From NCBI RefSeq assembly GCF_020829645.1, contig NZ_JAIVFS010000003.1, positions 177,325-241,324 of the forward strand: a stretch of 64,000 nt of DNA, given 5' to 3'. This document shows positions 1 through 9,298 of this stretch, in pieces. The notes beneath the pieces are model-generated. The model saw nothing but the letters and a program-made list of their open reading frames with translations, did no database searches and had not been told where the DNA came from. The stretch is from Nostoc mirabile CHAB5784. Its GTDB lineage: Bacteria; Cyanobacteriota; Cyanobacteriia; Cyanobacteriales; Nostocaceae. The stretch's first letter is position 1. Each line of letters opens with the position of its first letter. The position numbers and the translations under genes are program-made.

Positions 1-195
1 ACTAAATAAATGAGGTGAATTAACTTATGTTTTAAAATTTTGATTTCAATATAAGGAAAACTTTGAGTAGAAAGAGTTAAGTAATGTATATATCAGGTAG
101 TCATGCTACTGCTACAAGTCTAATGCTCAAGTCTTGGCTACCGATCTTAAATTTGTTTTATCTAGTCTGTTGGAACCGCACAAGGTATTTATAGA

Positions 196-822
196 ATGAA
201 TGTCTCAGCAAGTTTAACGCCGTTCAACAGTCCAACTCAAGATTCACTGCCGATGGTTTTGGACACTTTGCCAGATCCTGCGATCGCTTCCAAAACGTGT
301 CCTCGCAGAACCAGGCTGCAAATTGACCTGATTTTACTGGCAATTGAAGCTTTAGAGCTTGGTGGTTCGGAAGCAATCCTGACTTTTGCTCAAGAGTTGG
401 ATCTAAAAGGAATTGTTAAAGACAGGGTAAATTTATGGCGGATGCGTAGCTCTAATCCGCTACGGAGAGCGCACATGCGCCGTCCCTTAAGTATCATGGA
501 AGCAAAAGCTCTGGTGGTCATTGCTTGCTACATAGCACGGCGTTTAACTGTTGTGATTCGCCAGTTACTAATGATATGTCAGCAAATGGAAGAAAAGCAG
601 ATTCCATTAGAACAGAATTTGCGCCTATCTAATTACCTAGAGCGGTTTAGAGCGCATTTTAAGAGCCGGATGAATGCTCGACGTTCTGGTGTCCTGGCAT
701 TAACTTCTGATGCAAAATTAGATGAGCTAGCTATAAATTTGTTAGGACAATTACTATTTTGTACTGGTACAGCTGGAATGCAGCGATTCTGGATTAGTCT
801 TTTTGACGGTGAAGTGGAATGA
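196..822 (+). CDS. DUF3038-like cyanobacterial protein
   Basis: A 208-residue protein of unknown function that resembles the cyanobacterial DUF3038 family. It is mostly helical, with a basic middle segment (around residues 80-100, RMRSSNPLRRAHMRR) and no signal peptide or membrane span, so it is probably cytoplasmic. Its TGA stop overlaps the ATG of the next gene in an ATGA junction (819-822), which indicates translational coupling. The DUF3038-DUF4335 pairing is the known arrangement in cyanobacteria, and the neighbour supports the family call. No catalytic motif is visible. The family call rests on memory of the family and on context, not on a profile search. Confidence 0.75.
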   Translation: MNVSASLTPFNSPTQDSLPMVLDTLPDPAIASKTCPRRTRLQIDLILLAIEALELGGSEAILTFAQELDLKGIVKDRVNLWRMRSSNPLRRAHMRRPLSIMEAKALVVIACYIARRLTVVIRQLLMICQQMEEKQIPLEQNLRLSNYLERFRAHFKSRMNARRSGVLALTSDAKLDELAINLLGQLLFCTGTAGMQRFWISLFDGEVE

Positions 823-2231
823 ATATTCAACGTAAGTACAGTTTGCCTAATTGTACACTGCTTTTAGAAGGGTTAAGCGATCTCAGTAGGGCTGCACATT
901 TCCAGGAAATGCGCCCGGAATTATCAATATTGGTAAATGCAGAATGTTATTTATCTGGTTACAACCAACCCCTAACGGGAGGGCGGGAATTTTTTGAAAG
1001 TTTGGTGAGGGCTGTTAGTGGCTATGCCCAAGAATTTTTAAGTAGTGTACCCAATCCGCAAGCACATAACCACGAATCGGAGCTTGTAGAGTTTCGGAAA
1101 ATTGACAGCAACCGACATAGGTTAATTATACATTCAGAAGGCGCTCCAGAGGGGTTCGATCACTCTAACAATTCCAAACATCCGCCTATTGAAATAGATT
1201 TGAATACAGTACAGTTGTTTGATTTAGTGGAAGCAGTGGATCAGTTTTTTGCTGATACCCAAACTTTACCTGAACTTTCCTTAGAACTACAACCAGTTAC
1301 TAGACGCTATGGCGGTGCTAGTCAGGCTGTGATTAGGCAGGCTGTTCCTGCTGCTGTGGGTGTGTCAAGTTTAGCAGTAGCAGCGATCGCCTTTAACTTG
1401 ATTCCACCTCCCCAAATGCGTCCACCGCAGCCTAAACCAAATGAGCAAACTAGCTCTACAACAAACAATATCACTACTCCAGCATCAGCTGCTGCAACAC
1501 CCACAGCAACATCCACAGCTAATACAAAGCCCGCAGTTAAAGATTTAGAAGCACTTTTAAATACAGTTCCAGAAATTACTGATCCATCGCAGTTGCGTGC
1601 ATTGAATCGTCAAGTTTACAACCAAGTTCATCCAGCTTGGACTAATCGCTCAGGATTGCAACAGGATTTGATCTATCGTCTGGGTGTAGCTGCGGATGGA
1701 GCGATCGTTGGTTATAAAGCGGTGAATAAAGAGGCAAATGTAGGAGTGGGGCAAACTCCTCTGCCTAACGTACTTTACAATCCAGCTAGGCGCCCTTCCA
1801 TTTCTAATGAACCGATCGCCCAATTCCGAGTAGTATTTACTACAAAAGGTGTGCTAGAAGTTAGTCCTTGGCGGGGATATGCTAGGACGCCAGAGGTAGT
1901 AGGTACAAAAATTACTGACTCTAATATAGTCAAAGGTTTAAACCAAAAGCTTTATAGTACAGTTCGGCAAACTTGGAGTGGCACTCCCACCTTTACGCGA
2001 GATTTGAAATATCGGGTAGCAGTCAACAAAGATGGTGTAATTGCTGACTATGAACCACTCAACCAAGTCGCCTTTGACTATTTCCGCGAAACACCCCTTC
2101 CCAAGATGTTCAACGCTGTCTACGGTTCCAATGTAGCAGCTCCCAACAATAAAGAACCTCTCGCCCACTTCCAAGTGATATTTAAGCCTAGCGGCACGAT
2201 GGAAGTTACTCCTTGGCAGGGATATCAATAA
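819..2231 (+). CDS. DUF4335-like protein with single transmembrane segment
   Basis: A 470-residue protein matching the cyanobacterial DUF4335 family. The N-terminus reads MNIQRKYSLPNCTLLLEGL, a conserved start of that family. The DUF4335 region covers roughly residues 1-180. A hydrophobic stretch (about 172-195, AVGVSSLAVAAIAFNLIPPP) is a likely membrane anchor. It is followed by a low-complexity Pro/Thr/Ala linker (about 200-240) and two related segments of about 110 residues (about 240-350 and 360-470). Each has a YRxxV core and ends in EVxPWxGY (residues about 348-354 and 464-470), so the C-terminal half is an internal duplication. It is coupled to the upstream gene by an ATGA overlap. Function unknown. 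Confidence 0.75.
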   Translation: MNIQRKYSLPNCTLLLEGLSDLSRAAHFQEMRPELSILVNAECYLSGYNQPLTGGREFFESLVRAVSGYAQEFLSSVPNPQAHNHESELVEFRKIDSNRHRLIIHSEGAPEGFDHSNNSKHPPIEIDLNTVQLFDLVEAVDQFFADTQTLPELSLELQPVTRRYGGASQAVIRQAVPAAVGVSSLAVAAIAFNLIPPPQMRPPQPKPNEQTSSTTNNITTPASAAATPTATSTANTKPAVKDLEALLNTVPEITDPSQLRALNRQVYNQVHPAWTNRSGLQQDLIYRLGVAADGAIVGYKAVNKEANVGVGQTPLPNVLYNPARRPSISNEPIAQFRVVFTTKGVLEVSPWRGYARTPEVVGTKITDSNIVKGLNQKLYSTVRQTWSGTPTFTRDLKYRVAVNKDGVIADYEPLNQVAFDYFRETPLPKMFNAVYGSNVAAPNNKEPLAHFQVIFKPSGTMEVTPWQGYQ

Positions 2232-2299
2232 TAATTCGTAATTCGTAATTCGTAATTCGTAATTCGTAATTTTTAACTATGAAATTACAAATTACGAAT
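2232..2299. repeat. Heptamer tandem repeat (TTCGTAA) between convergent genes
   Basis: Five tandem copies of a TTCGTAA-type heptamer lie just after the DUF4335 stop. An inverted copy (ATTACGAATTT) follows near 2288-2300, so the spacer can form a hairpin between two convergent genes. This is the short tandemly repeated repetitive (STRR) class known from filamentous cyanobacteria. It may act as a bidirectional terminator, but that is inference. Confidence 0.7.
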
Positions 2300-4570
2300 T
2301 TACTTTGTAATCCGCCGCATATAATTTCCCCACAACTGAGCTGCTTGAGCGCTGCTACCAGATGTAGGGGAATTATTGTCGTTTCCTAGCCAGACACCAG
2401 TTACAAGCCGCCGACTGGGGATAAAACCTATGAACCATAAGTCAACGTTTTTATCAGTTGTGCCTGTTTTGCCAGCTTCCCCCAGTCCAATGGCAGCACT
2501 ACGACCGGTACCTCTTGTGACTACGCCGCGCATCAAACTAGTCATCTCATCGGCTACACCGTTTGGCAGCACTCGTTTGTTGGCATCCGGATCTTGGTCG
2601 AAGGAGTAGATTACACGGCAGGTTTTGATATCATTGCGATCGCGGCAATCACCACTGTCTAAAATTCGGTTAATCGCATGGGGAGGATTCCGTATACCAC
2701 CATTACTAATAGCGCCAAAAGCACCAGTCATTTCCAAAACATTGACTACACTTTGACCTAGTACCAAGCCAGGAACTGGATCAAGGGTTGACTTTATTCC
2801 CAAATTCTGTGCCATTGCCACGACTTTATTCAGCCCGATTTCTCTGGCAACTCGTAAAGCGATGGGATTTTCTGAAAGAGCCAGCCCCGTGGCAATATCT
2901 AAACTAGCGCCAGCACCAGCACGACAGGGTTTATAAGTAAAGCCTTGCCAAGTTAAAGGAGCGCAAGAATAACTTTTTGATCCTGAAATTCCCTGTTGAA
3001 TAGCAGCGGTGTAAGCAAAGATTTTGAAGGTGGAACCTGGTTGTCTTTTGGCTTGAACAGCACGATTAAACTGACTTTTTCTGTAATCAGTCCCGCCCAC
3101 CATTGCCAGGATACTGCCTGTACTAGAGTCAAGAGTGACTACCGCCCCTTGAGAAAAATTAAAATTTCTACCAGCGTTGTTCACTGAATTATTCAATGCT
3201 GCTTCTGCTTGACTCTGTATCGCTGGATCAAGCTTGGTTTCAATGATATAATTTCCTTCTCTTGCGGCTCCTTCCCCCAGGATTGATTCAAGTTCGGAGA
3301 AGACATAACTGTAAAAATAAGGAGCGATCGTCTTGGCTTGCTGTTCACACACTTTAGGACTAACTTGGACAGTGGAGCGTCTAGCTCGGTTCGCATCCTC
3401 AGCTTTAATTTTGCCCATCTCCAGCAACCGCTTAATCACGCGATTCCGGTATTCAGCTGCTTCTAGCTTATTTGGCCCATCCCCACAAAAATCGAAAGCG
3501 TTAGGAGCAGGTAAAATTCCTACCAATGTTGCTGCTTCTGTCAAAGTTAATTCTTTAGCCGACTTCTCAAAGTAATACTGGGATGCATCCTCAAAGCCAG
3601 AGGTATCTCCCCCTAAAAATACCCGATTTAAGTACATCAGCAAAATATCATCTTTGCTGTAAAATGTTTCGAGCTTCAGGGCGACAACTGCTTCTCGCAA
3701 TTTACGTCCAAGGGTATCTTGTCTGCCTACATACTCGCGGAACAAACTGCGGGCAACTTGCTGGGTAACAGTGCTGGCTCCTTGCTGCACATCTCCGCTG
3801 CGGCTATTGATCAACACGGCTCGTAAAATCCCCACAGGGTCAACCCCAAAGTGCCAGTAATAACGACTATCCTCTGAAGCCACCACCGCAGCAGGCAAAT
3901 AAGGGCCAAATTCCTCTAAACGCTTCATGTCTACATGAGAGGTAGTCCGAGGCTCTCGCAGAGGAGTGGCTCCATCACGGGCGTAAACAACTACTGGGGC
4001 GCGTGTAGCTGTAGGTAGGGGTTTAACTTGAAATTTTAGCCATTCGACACCAATTACTAACGCTAACAGGGCACTAGTACCACCGACGCCATAAGCTGTC
4101 CAACTTGCAGCTTTCACATACCAGGCTGGTGGATCGACGTATTGCAACCGCACAGAAGCGGCGAGTTCTGGGGGGCCTAGAGTCAGAATATCGCCGTGAC
4201 GCAGTTCTAGGGAATTGACACGACGCTTGCCCCGATAAATGCCATTGGTGGAGTTTTCGTCTTTGATAACGAAAACTGGTGTGCGTTGAGTAGAATTCCG
4301 CGATAGCGACAGGTGAATTTGGCTGACAACAGGGTTACGGATGACGATATCGCTGGATTTGGAGCTACGACCTAGAATATAGCGATCGCCCAACAGTGGA
4401 TATACCTCTGCCTTATCCGCCCCCGCATCCTGCACCCAGAGTTCCGGTACTTTGGCATTAGGCTTGAGTGCCAATTTAGAAAAATCGACCCTAGCTTGGA
4501 TAGTATGTACCGCTTGAGTCAGTTGACCAAGTAAAGTTTGTGGCTTTTGAGGGGGTTGGGGAGAACTCAT
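2300..4570 (-). CDS. Class A penicillin-binding protein with N-terminal FHA domain
   Basis: A 756-residue bifunctional peptidoglycan glycosyltransferase/transpeptidase. Domain order: forkhead-associated (FHA) phosphothreonine-binding domain at about 55-140 (RYILGRSS, NSTNGIYRGKRRV); one membrane span at about 160-182; GT51 glycosyltransferase from about 215 with the catalytic-Glu motif EDSRYYWHFGVDP and the QGASTVTQQVAR motif; penicillin-binding transpeptidase domain with STFK (nucleophile Ser about 513), SEN (about 566) and KTGT (about 701). All catalytic motifs are intact. The FHA domain should be cytoplasmic and the enzymatic domains periplasmic. This suggests control of wall synthesis by Ser/Thr phosphorylation; a Ser/Thr kinase is encoded at 55798-58158. 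Start ATG at 4570. Confidence 0.93.
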   Translation of the reverse strand: MSSPQPPQKPQTLLGQLTQAVHTIQARVDFSKLALKPNAKVPELWVQDAGADKAEVYPLLGDRYILGRSSKSSDIVIRNPVVSQIHLSLSRNSTQRTPVFVIKDENSTNGIYRGKRRVNSLELRHGDILTLGPPELAASVRLQYVDPPAWYVKAASWTAYGVGGTSALLALVIGVEWLKFQVKPLPTATRAPVVVYARDGATPLREPRTTSHVDMKRLEEFGPYLPAAVVASEDSRYYWHFGVDPVGILRAVLINSRSGDVQQGASTVTQQVARSLFREYVGRQDTLGRKLREAVVALKLETFYSKDDILLMYLNRVFLGGDTSGFEDASQYYFEKSAKELTLTEAATLVGILPAPNAFDFCGDGPNKLEAAEYRNRVIKRLLEMGKIKAEDANRARRSTVQVSPKVCEQQAKTIAPYFYSYVFSELESILGEGAAREGNYIIETKLDPAIQSQAEAALNNSVNNAGRNFNFSQGAVVTLDSSTGSILAMVGGTDYRKSQFNRAVQAKRQPGSTFKIFAYTAAIQQGISGSKSYSCAPLTWQGFTYKPCRAGAGASLDIATGLALSENPIALRVAREIGLNKVVAMAQNLGIKSTLDPVPGLVLGQSVVNVLEMTGAFGAISNGGIRNPPHAINRILDSGDCRDRNDIKTCRVIYSFDQDPDANKRVLPNGVADEMTSLMRGVVTRGTGRSAAIGLGEAGKTGTTDKNVDLWFIGFIPSRRLVTGVWLGNDNNSPTSGSSAQAAQLWGNYMRRITK

Positions 4571-5002
4571 CGGCTATTCACATCACACTTTTTAGTGAAG
4601 AATCGGGCGAATTACAATCAATTTAGATGTTAGTCTTTCATCATTTTACTCATAAGCCAAAGCATAAATTGTCTATACGGAATTTTTTGACCTAATTTAT
4701 ACTTCAATTGAGCCTATTACCAAAAACTATTTGTAATTTTTGTAACTTATCTACAGGAACACAAATTTTCTCTCCATTCTCAAAGGCTTATTGAGTCTAA
4801 TATTACTAGTTATATAACTACAACCATAGTTTTAAAGTTGTATTTTTAAACACTAGTTATTTATAGACAACAGATTTAATTTTTACCAATTTTACATATC
4901 CACATATTCTGAAACAAACCTAAATATATTCATTTAGGAAGATTTTCTAAATCCTATTGTCTGTTTTAATGGGCCGAGTGTTCCGTTGAGGTTAATTACA
5001 GA
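4571..5002. other. AT-rich intergenic region
   Basis: About 430 bp between two divergently oriented genes. It is AT-rich and must hold the promoters of the FHA-PBP gene (minus) and the Pro/Thr-rich protein gene (plus). No repeat family or ORF is recognisable here. Confidence 0.5.
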
Positions 5003-5668
5003 ATGATGGGAAAATCTCTGAGTCTGATTGGTGCAGCTTTATCTTTAGCATTCACCGCTAACATTGCTGTAGCTGAATCTAGTAAATCCTCCATAGCCCA
5101 ATCCAGTACCAACTCAACTAGTGCACCAACGGAAATTAAAATGTCGCCAGAAGGGATGAAAATTCTGTGCGAGAATTTTCCGCTCAACTCCCGCTGTCCG
5201 GGCGGCACAGCACTCACCCCTAGCGTTCCTGGTAGCACTACAGCACCAGCAGAAAGCACTCCAGATAGCACAACTGCACCAGATAGCATAACTGCACCTG
5301 GATCTGGATCTGCCACTCCCGAAAGCACTCCAGCACCAGGAACCACCGTTACTCCATCTGATCCTACCGCTCCTAGCTTAACTCCACCAGCACCAGGAAC
5401 CGTTGCTCCATCTGATCCTGGCGCTCCTAGCAACTTAACTCCACCAGCACCAGGAACCGTTACTCCATCTGATCCTGGCGCTCCTAGCAACTTAACTCCA
5501 CCAGCACCAGGAACCGTTACTCCATCTGATCCTGCCGTTCCTGGCAGCATTACCGTACCAGGAAACCCAACTACACCTGAGTCTGGTACTACTGACAGCA
5601 ATCCCGAACCAAGTACTGGTTCTCCCAATAATACTCCAGGCTCTAGTTCGCCAACTCCTAGTCGATAA
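5003..5668 (+). CDS. Secreted Pro/Thr/Ser-rich repeat protein
   Basis: A 221-residue protein (219-221, since two ATGs are adjacent at 5003 and 5006). A signal peptide covers about residues 1-25 (hydrophobic core, cleavage near AVAES). A short region with two cysteines (MKILCENFPLNSRCPGG, about 50-66) follows. The rest is a low-complexity tail with imperfect repeats of PPAPGTVTPSDPGAPSNLT. It is probably exported and unstructured at its C-terminus. Small proteins of this architecture are common in Nostocales and have no assigned function. The antisense frame is also open, which is a by-product of the repeats. Confidence 0.7.
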   Translation: MMGKSLSLIGAALSLAFTANIAVAESSKSSIAQSSTNSTSAPTEIKMSPEGMKILCENFPLNSRCPGGTALTPSVPGSTTAPAESTPDSTTAPDSITAPGSGSATPESTPAPGTTVTPSDPTAPSLTPPAPGTVAPSDPGAPSNLTPPAPGTVTPSDPGAPSNLTPPAPGTVTPSDPAVPGSITVPGNPTTPESGTTDSNPEPSTGSPNNTPGSSSPTPSR

Positions 5669-5740
5669 TTAAATTAAAAGCTGAGGCATAATAATCTGAA
5701 TACTAGTTTGCCATCAGCGATCGCCAGTGCATCTTGACCT

Positions 5741-5769
5741 CTTACACCAGTTATGCAAACTGGTGTAAG
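5741..5769 (+). terminator. Hairpin, 12-bp perfect stem
   Basis: CTTACACCAGTT (5741-5752) and AACTGGTGTAAG (5758-5769) form a perfect 12-bp stem with a 5-nt loop, about 70 bp after the upstream stop. No T-run follows, so it is a terminator-like or dispersed hairpin rather than a classical intrinsic terminator. Confidence 0.45.
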
Positions 5770-5845
5770 ATCAAAAACTCAAAATTGCCAGAACCAATAG
5801 ATCAAGTCTTTGCATATACTACTGAGCAAGGGTTGAGTAACCAAT

Positions 5846-5870
5846 AGCCTGGGATTAATCATCCCAGGCT
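5846..5870 (-). terminator. Hairpin downstream of lspA
   Basis: AGCCTGGGAT (5846-5855) and ATCCCAGGCT (5861-5870) form a perfect 10-bp stem with a 5-nt loop, 7 bp beyond the lspA stop on the minus strand. Likely lspA transcription terminator, though without a strong U-tract. Confidence 0.55.
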
Positions 5871-5877
5871 TAATAGT

Positions 5878-6354
5878 TTAATGCGACCTGTCAGTTGAAG
5901 TCGGTGTTTTTTGCAAGGAAGCAATTAACAGGCAAACAATACCGATACTAATAAATGAATCTGCCACATTAAATACAGCAAAGTTAATCAGGCGAAAATC
6001 AAGAAAATCAACGACGTAGCCTAAAACAAAGCGATCGATACCGTTGCCCATAGCTCCACCTAAAATCAAGCCATAGCCCAACTGATCCCACAAATTTAAC
6101 GTTGGGCTAAACAAGGCCAACGCTATCAATACTAAACTCACTCCTAAAGATAACCAGCGCAACCACTCTACTTTCCCACTTAACAGACTAAAAGCGGCAC
6201 CAGTATTAGTGACATAGGTGAAGTGAAATATTCCAGGTAAGAGTGGTAGTGTTTGCCCCAAGCTAAAGGTTTGCACCACCCAGTATTTTGTTATTTGATC
6301 TAAGAAAAAAGCTATGAAGGCAGCTATCCAGAAAAGGCGATTTTTTAAACGCAT
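5878..6354 (-). CDS. lspA: Lipoprotein signal peptidase (signal peptidase II)
   Basis: A 158-residue, four-helix inner-membrane aspartyl protease that cleaves signal peptides of prolipoproteins. Length and topology fit the family. Conserved features: FFLDQITKYWV at the N-terminus, VTNTGAAFSLL, GNGIDRFVLGYVVDFLDF (first catalytic Asp region) and FNVADSFI (second catalytic Asp). bioY lies 93 bp upstream on the same strand, so co-transcription is possible. A start at ATG 6354 is natural for the family. Expected substrates include the PstS lipoprotein encoded nearby. Confidence 0.95.
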   Translation of the reverse strand: MRLKNRLFWIAAFIAFFLDQITKYWVVQTFSLGQTLPLLPGIFHFTYVTNTGAAFSLLSGKVEWLRWLSLGVSLVLIALALFSPTLNLWDQLGYGLILGGAMGNGIDRFVLGYVVDFLDFRLINFAVFNVADSFISIGIVCLLIASLQKTPTSTDRSH

Positions 6355-6447
6355 GAAACTAGGGGCTAAGATTAGGGACTAGGGACTAAGAACTAAGGAT
6401 TAGAAGAATTTTAAATTTCTAGCCCCTAGCCTCTAGCCCCTTCATGA

Positions 6448-7035
6448 CTAATAAAACATTAAGTGACGCAATACATATGCTATTACAGTAACGGCACAGA
6501 CCACACTTAGTTGCCCTGGTAATGCAAACCAGGAGTATCTAAGGATTGCTTGCATCAAGGGTAGGTTTTCTGTGCCTTTCCACTGGAAAATATAGCTAAT
6601 AATCAAATAAGTAATACCGCATAGGTGGAGAGTTAACAAGCCACAGACGCAACTAAAGGCGAGAGTTTCTAGTCGAGGTCTAGCTTTAAAAGCGAACAAG
6701 CCACAAATCCAAGCTCCAGGAATAAAGCCTAGTAGATAGCCAAACTTAGATAACTTAAAATAACCAATACCGCCGCCATCGGCAAATACGGGTAATAAGG
6801 TCAACCCCATGACTAAATAGGCAATTTGTGAGAGCGCACCAGCATTTTTGCCCCCTAAACAACCCACCAACAATACTGCGCCAACTTGAAAAGTGACACC
6901 TAATGAAATTGTCTGAATTCCGTGCTTACTCCAACTCCAAGGTAAGGTGATGCCATAAGCGTCTAGGAAGGTGCCACCCATTGTCAGGAGTAAGCCAATC
7001 ATGGACCATAGTAATTGATTGGAAGCAGCAAACAT
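6448..7035 (-). CDS. bioY: Biotin transporter BioY (ECF S-component)
   Basis: A 195-residue, highly hydrophobic protein with about six membrane helices. It matches the BioY family, the substrate-binding S-component of energy-coupling-factor biotin transporters. Features: FQVGAVLLVGCLGGKNAGALSQIAYLVMGL and a glycine-rich GGGIGYF loop followed by GYLLGFIPGAWICG, the typical BioY core. No ECF ATPase or EcfT gene adjoins it, so it either shares a distant energising module or acts alone, as some BioY proteins do. Same strand as lspA downstream. Confidence 0.9.
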   Translation of the reverse strand: MFAASNQLLWSMIGLLLTMGGTFLDAYGITLPWSWSKHGIQTISLGVTFQVGAVLLVGCLGGKNAGALSQIAYLVMGLTLLPVFADGGGIGYFKLSKFGYLLGFIPGAWICGLFAFKARPRLETLAFSCVCGLLTLHLCGITYLIISYIFQWKGTENLPLMQAILRYSWFALPGQLSVVCAVTVIAYVLRHLMFY

Positions 7036-7842
7036 TTATCAGTCAACCAGGGAAAGGCAAAAGGAAAAACCAACAGCTACTAGTACCGCAAGGCGGAAGT
7101 CACGCATTCACGCATTCACGCATAATTGTATTTCAGGCTTTTGCGCCATTTCAAATGGTATGTTTATTTCCGCGCCTGCTGTACTAGTATATTCATTAGT
7201 GTTAAAATGAGATTTGTGCTGACACCTCTAAGAATTAGCATATTTTTTTTGCCTTTTTGGTATGTAACTTTTCAGTTCTGAAATTATGGCTTAGGTGTCT
7301 ATAGCTGTAATTTTATTGACTGAAGCGTAGTCTGATTATAGTATTTAACCTAATATGTTAATATTAGTAAAATATAGTATTTAAACTAAATTTTTAGAAA
7401 TTTCTAGACTCAATGCCAACTTTTGGTACAAAGTGGTAAAGATAGTCCTTAATTCACTATTTTTTAGCGATCGCTCCCCCTACTCTCCATAAAATAGGCA
7501 ATTTATGGTTTTTCTTCTGCATTCTCTAAACAATAAGTTCACTGTCTAAACTTAGATTGTTTAGTTATGACCTTAAGTCTGCTTAGACCTATAAGCAGCA
7601 AGAACGTTTCATAGGTTCCCAAACTTATTAATTTTTAAATACCACCACATTTTGTGACTTTTTACATATTTTTTATCACTTGACAAATAAAGTTACACTA
7701 ATAATTGAGTTTTGTAAATATCTGTAACCAATTTACTGTGGTACTATTTCTAATATGTGAGTAAGGCAGCAGTATAAATTTTATCAAGTAAAAGTAGAAA
7801 CGAGTGTTTGTTCTTCATCAAAAAAAAACAAGCATTTTTTGC
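7036..7842. other. Intergenic region between bioY and pst operon
   Basis: About 800 bp between divergent genes. It includes a short triplicated CACGCATT tract (about 7100-7125) and tract-like AT-rich DNA. No convincing gene is present. It should contain the bioY promoter near its left end and the pst promoter near its right end. Confidence 0.4.
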
Positions 7843-7880
7843 TTTGTTAACCTATCCTTTACCTTAACCTTCATCCTTTA
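7843..7880 (+). promoter_or_regulatory. Pho-box-like repeat upstream of pstS
   Basis: Repeated TTAACCT/TTTACCT units occur at 7847-7853, 7858-7864 and 7864-7870, followed by a TCATCCT unit at 7871. The first two are 11 bp apart. Cyanobacterial Pho boxes (bound by the PhoB/SphR response regulator) consist of TTAACC-type direct repeats with helical spacing. The position, about 50 bp before the pstS start, fits a phosphate-starvation activator site. Seen: the repeats. Inferred: the binding. Confidence 0.5.
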
Positions 7881-7931
7881 GGGGTATCCTGAGAAGCGCT
7901 CACCTGAAAAGTTACCCAAACATTGATAGCG

Positions 7932-9113
7932 ATGCCCTCACCTCTTAGTGTAACAAAAATCCATCGCCTCACAGCTTCAGTTTCAGTGTTAGCACTGACA
8001 ATCAGCCTAGCTGCATGTGGCGGACAGCAAAACCCAGATAATACAGCCACCAAGGATACTCCTTCTGGCACTGCTACAGATACCACAGCCTCCAGCACAA
8101 CCAAATTAGATTTGGGTGGAAATCTCAAGTTAAGCGGAGCTGGTGCGTCTTTCCCAGCACCACTGTATGATACATGGTTTACGGATCTAAACAAAAAATA
8201 TCCAAACCTGCAAGTTGACTATGCCTCAGTTGGTAGTGGTGCTGGAGTTGAGCAATTTATCAAAGGGACTGTAGACTTTGGTGCCAGCGATGTTGCTATG
8301 AAAGATGAAGAAATCCAGAAAGTGCCAGCCGATAAGGGTGTTATTTTACTGCCTGTAACTGCTGGTAGCATCGTGCTAGCTTATAACTTGCCAGATGTTG
8401 CAGAACTAAAGCTACCACGAGCCGTTTACGCCGATATTCTACTAGGCAAAATCACGTCTTGGGATGATCCCCAAATTGCCAAGGCTAACCCAGGTGTAAA
8501 GCTTCCTAAAGAGGCAATCACAGTTGTTTATCGCTCTGATGGTAGCGGAACAACAGGTGTGTTTACAAAACACCTCAGCGCTATTAGTCCAGAGTGGAAG
8601 ACTAAAGTTGGTGAAGGCAAAACTGTGAATTGGCCTAAGGGAGTTGGTGCTAAAGGGAATGAGGGTGTTACCGCCCAAATCCAACAAACACAAGGTTCTA
8701 TTGGTTATGTCGAGTACGGCTATGCCAAACAAAATAGTCTCAAGTTTGCTGCTTTAGAAAACAAAGGCGGTCAGTTTATTGTACCTACTGAGGAGTCAGC
8801 CTCTAAAACTCTGGCATCAGTGACTCTACCCCCTGATCTCCGCGTCTTCATTTCCGATCCCGAAGGCGCTGATTCCTATCCTATCGTCACTTACACCTGG
8901 ATTTTGGCTTACAAGAAATATCCCGATGCGGCAAAAGCTAAGGCAGTTGAAGCTGCGATCGAATACGCCTTAACTGAGGGTCAAAAGCAGGCTACTGCAC
9001 TAGGGTATGTTCCTCTACCCCAAAACGTCATTACAAAGGTGGCTGCTGCTGCCGATCAAATCAGTCCAGAGTATAAAATCGCTGTTGGTAGTGGTACTAG
9101 TGCTAGCAAGTAG
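7932..9113 (+). CDS. pstS: Phosphate ABC transporter, substrate-binding lipoprotein PstS
   Basis: A 393-residue periplasmic phosphate-binding protein. The N-terminus has a lipoprotein signal peptide ending in a lipobox (SLAACGG, Cys about 29) and a Thr/Ser-rich linker (about 33-60). The mature domain opens with LKLSGAGASFPAPLYDTWF, which together with YRSDGSGTTGVFTKHLS and QGSIGYVEYGYA gives the phosphate-contacting loops of the PstS family. ATG 7932 (MPSPLSV) is preferred over the in-frame TTG at 7923. First gene of pstS-C-A-B, downstream of a Pho-box-like repeat. Confidence 0.95.
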   Translation: MPSPLSVTKIHRLTASVSVLALTISLAACGGQQNPDNTATKDTPSGTATDTTASSTTKLDLGGNLKLSGAGASFPAPLYDTWFTDLNKKYPNLQVDYASVGSGAGVEQFIKGTVDFGASDVAMKDEEIQKVPADKGVILLPVTAGSIVLAYNLPDVAELKLPRAVYADILLGKITSWDDPQIAKANPGVKLPKEAITVVYRSDGSGTTGVFTKHLSAISPEWKTKVGEGKTVNWPKGVGAKGNEGVTAQIQQTQGSIGYVEYGYAKQNSLKFAALENKGGQFIVPTEESASKTLASVTLPPDLRVFISDPEGADSYPIVTYTWILAYKKYPDAAKAKAVEAAIEYALTEGQKQATALGYVPLPQNVITKVAAAADQISPEYKIAVGSGTSASK

Positions 9114-9298
9114 CTACAGTCAAGACATGAGGCATTCCTAGAGAATAATTTTTAGGCTGCTTACTTAGACTATAGCCATTTGTAATTTGGAACTCTGGGT
9201 TACCAGTGTCTCAGTTTTAAAAGACGATGAGGCAACAAATTTGTTGATATGGTTGCCTCCCATATCTTCCTCTGATTTAATTGTGAAAGTCGGTAGTC

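Noticed and set aside
4996..5628. A 210-residue open frame on the minus strand, antisense to the Pro/Thr-rich protein
   Set aside because: It mirrors the repeats of the plus-strand gene. It has a Gly/Val-rich pattern and no signal or family feature.
7019..7210. Short plus-strand frames upstream of the pst operon
   Set aside because: They overlap the bioY start and a small repeat, and have no protein features.
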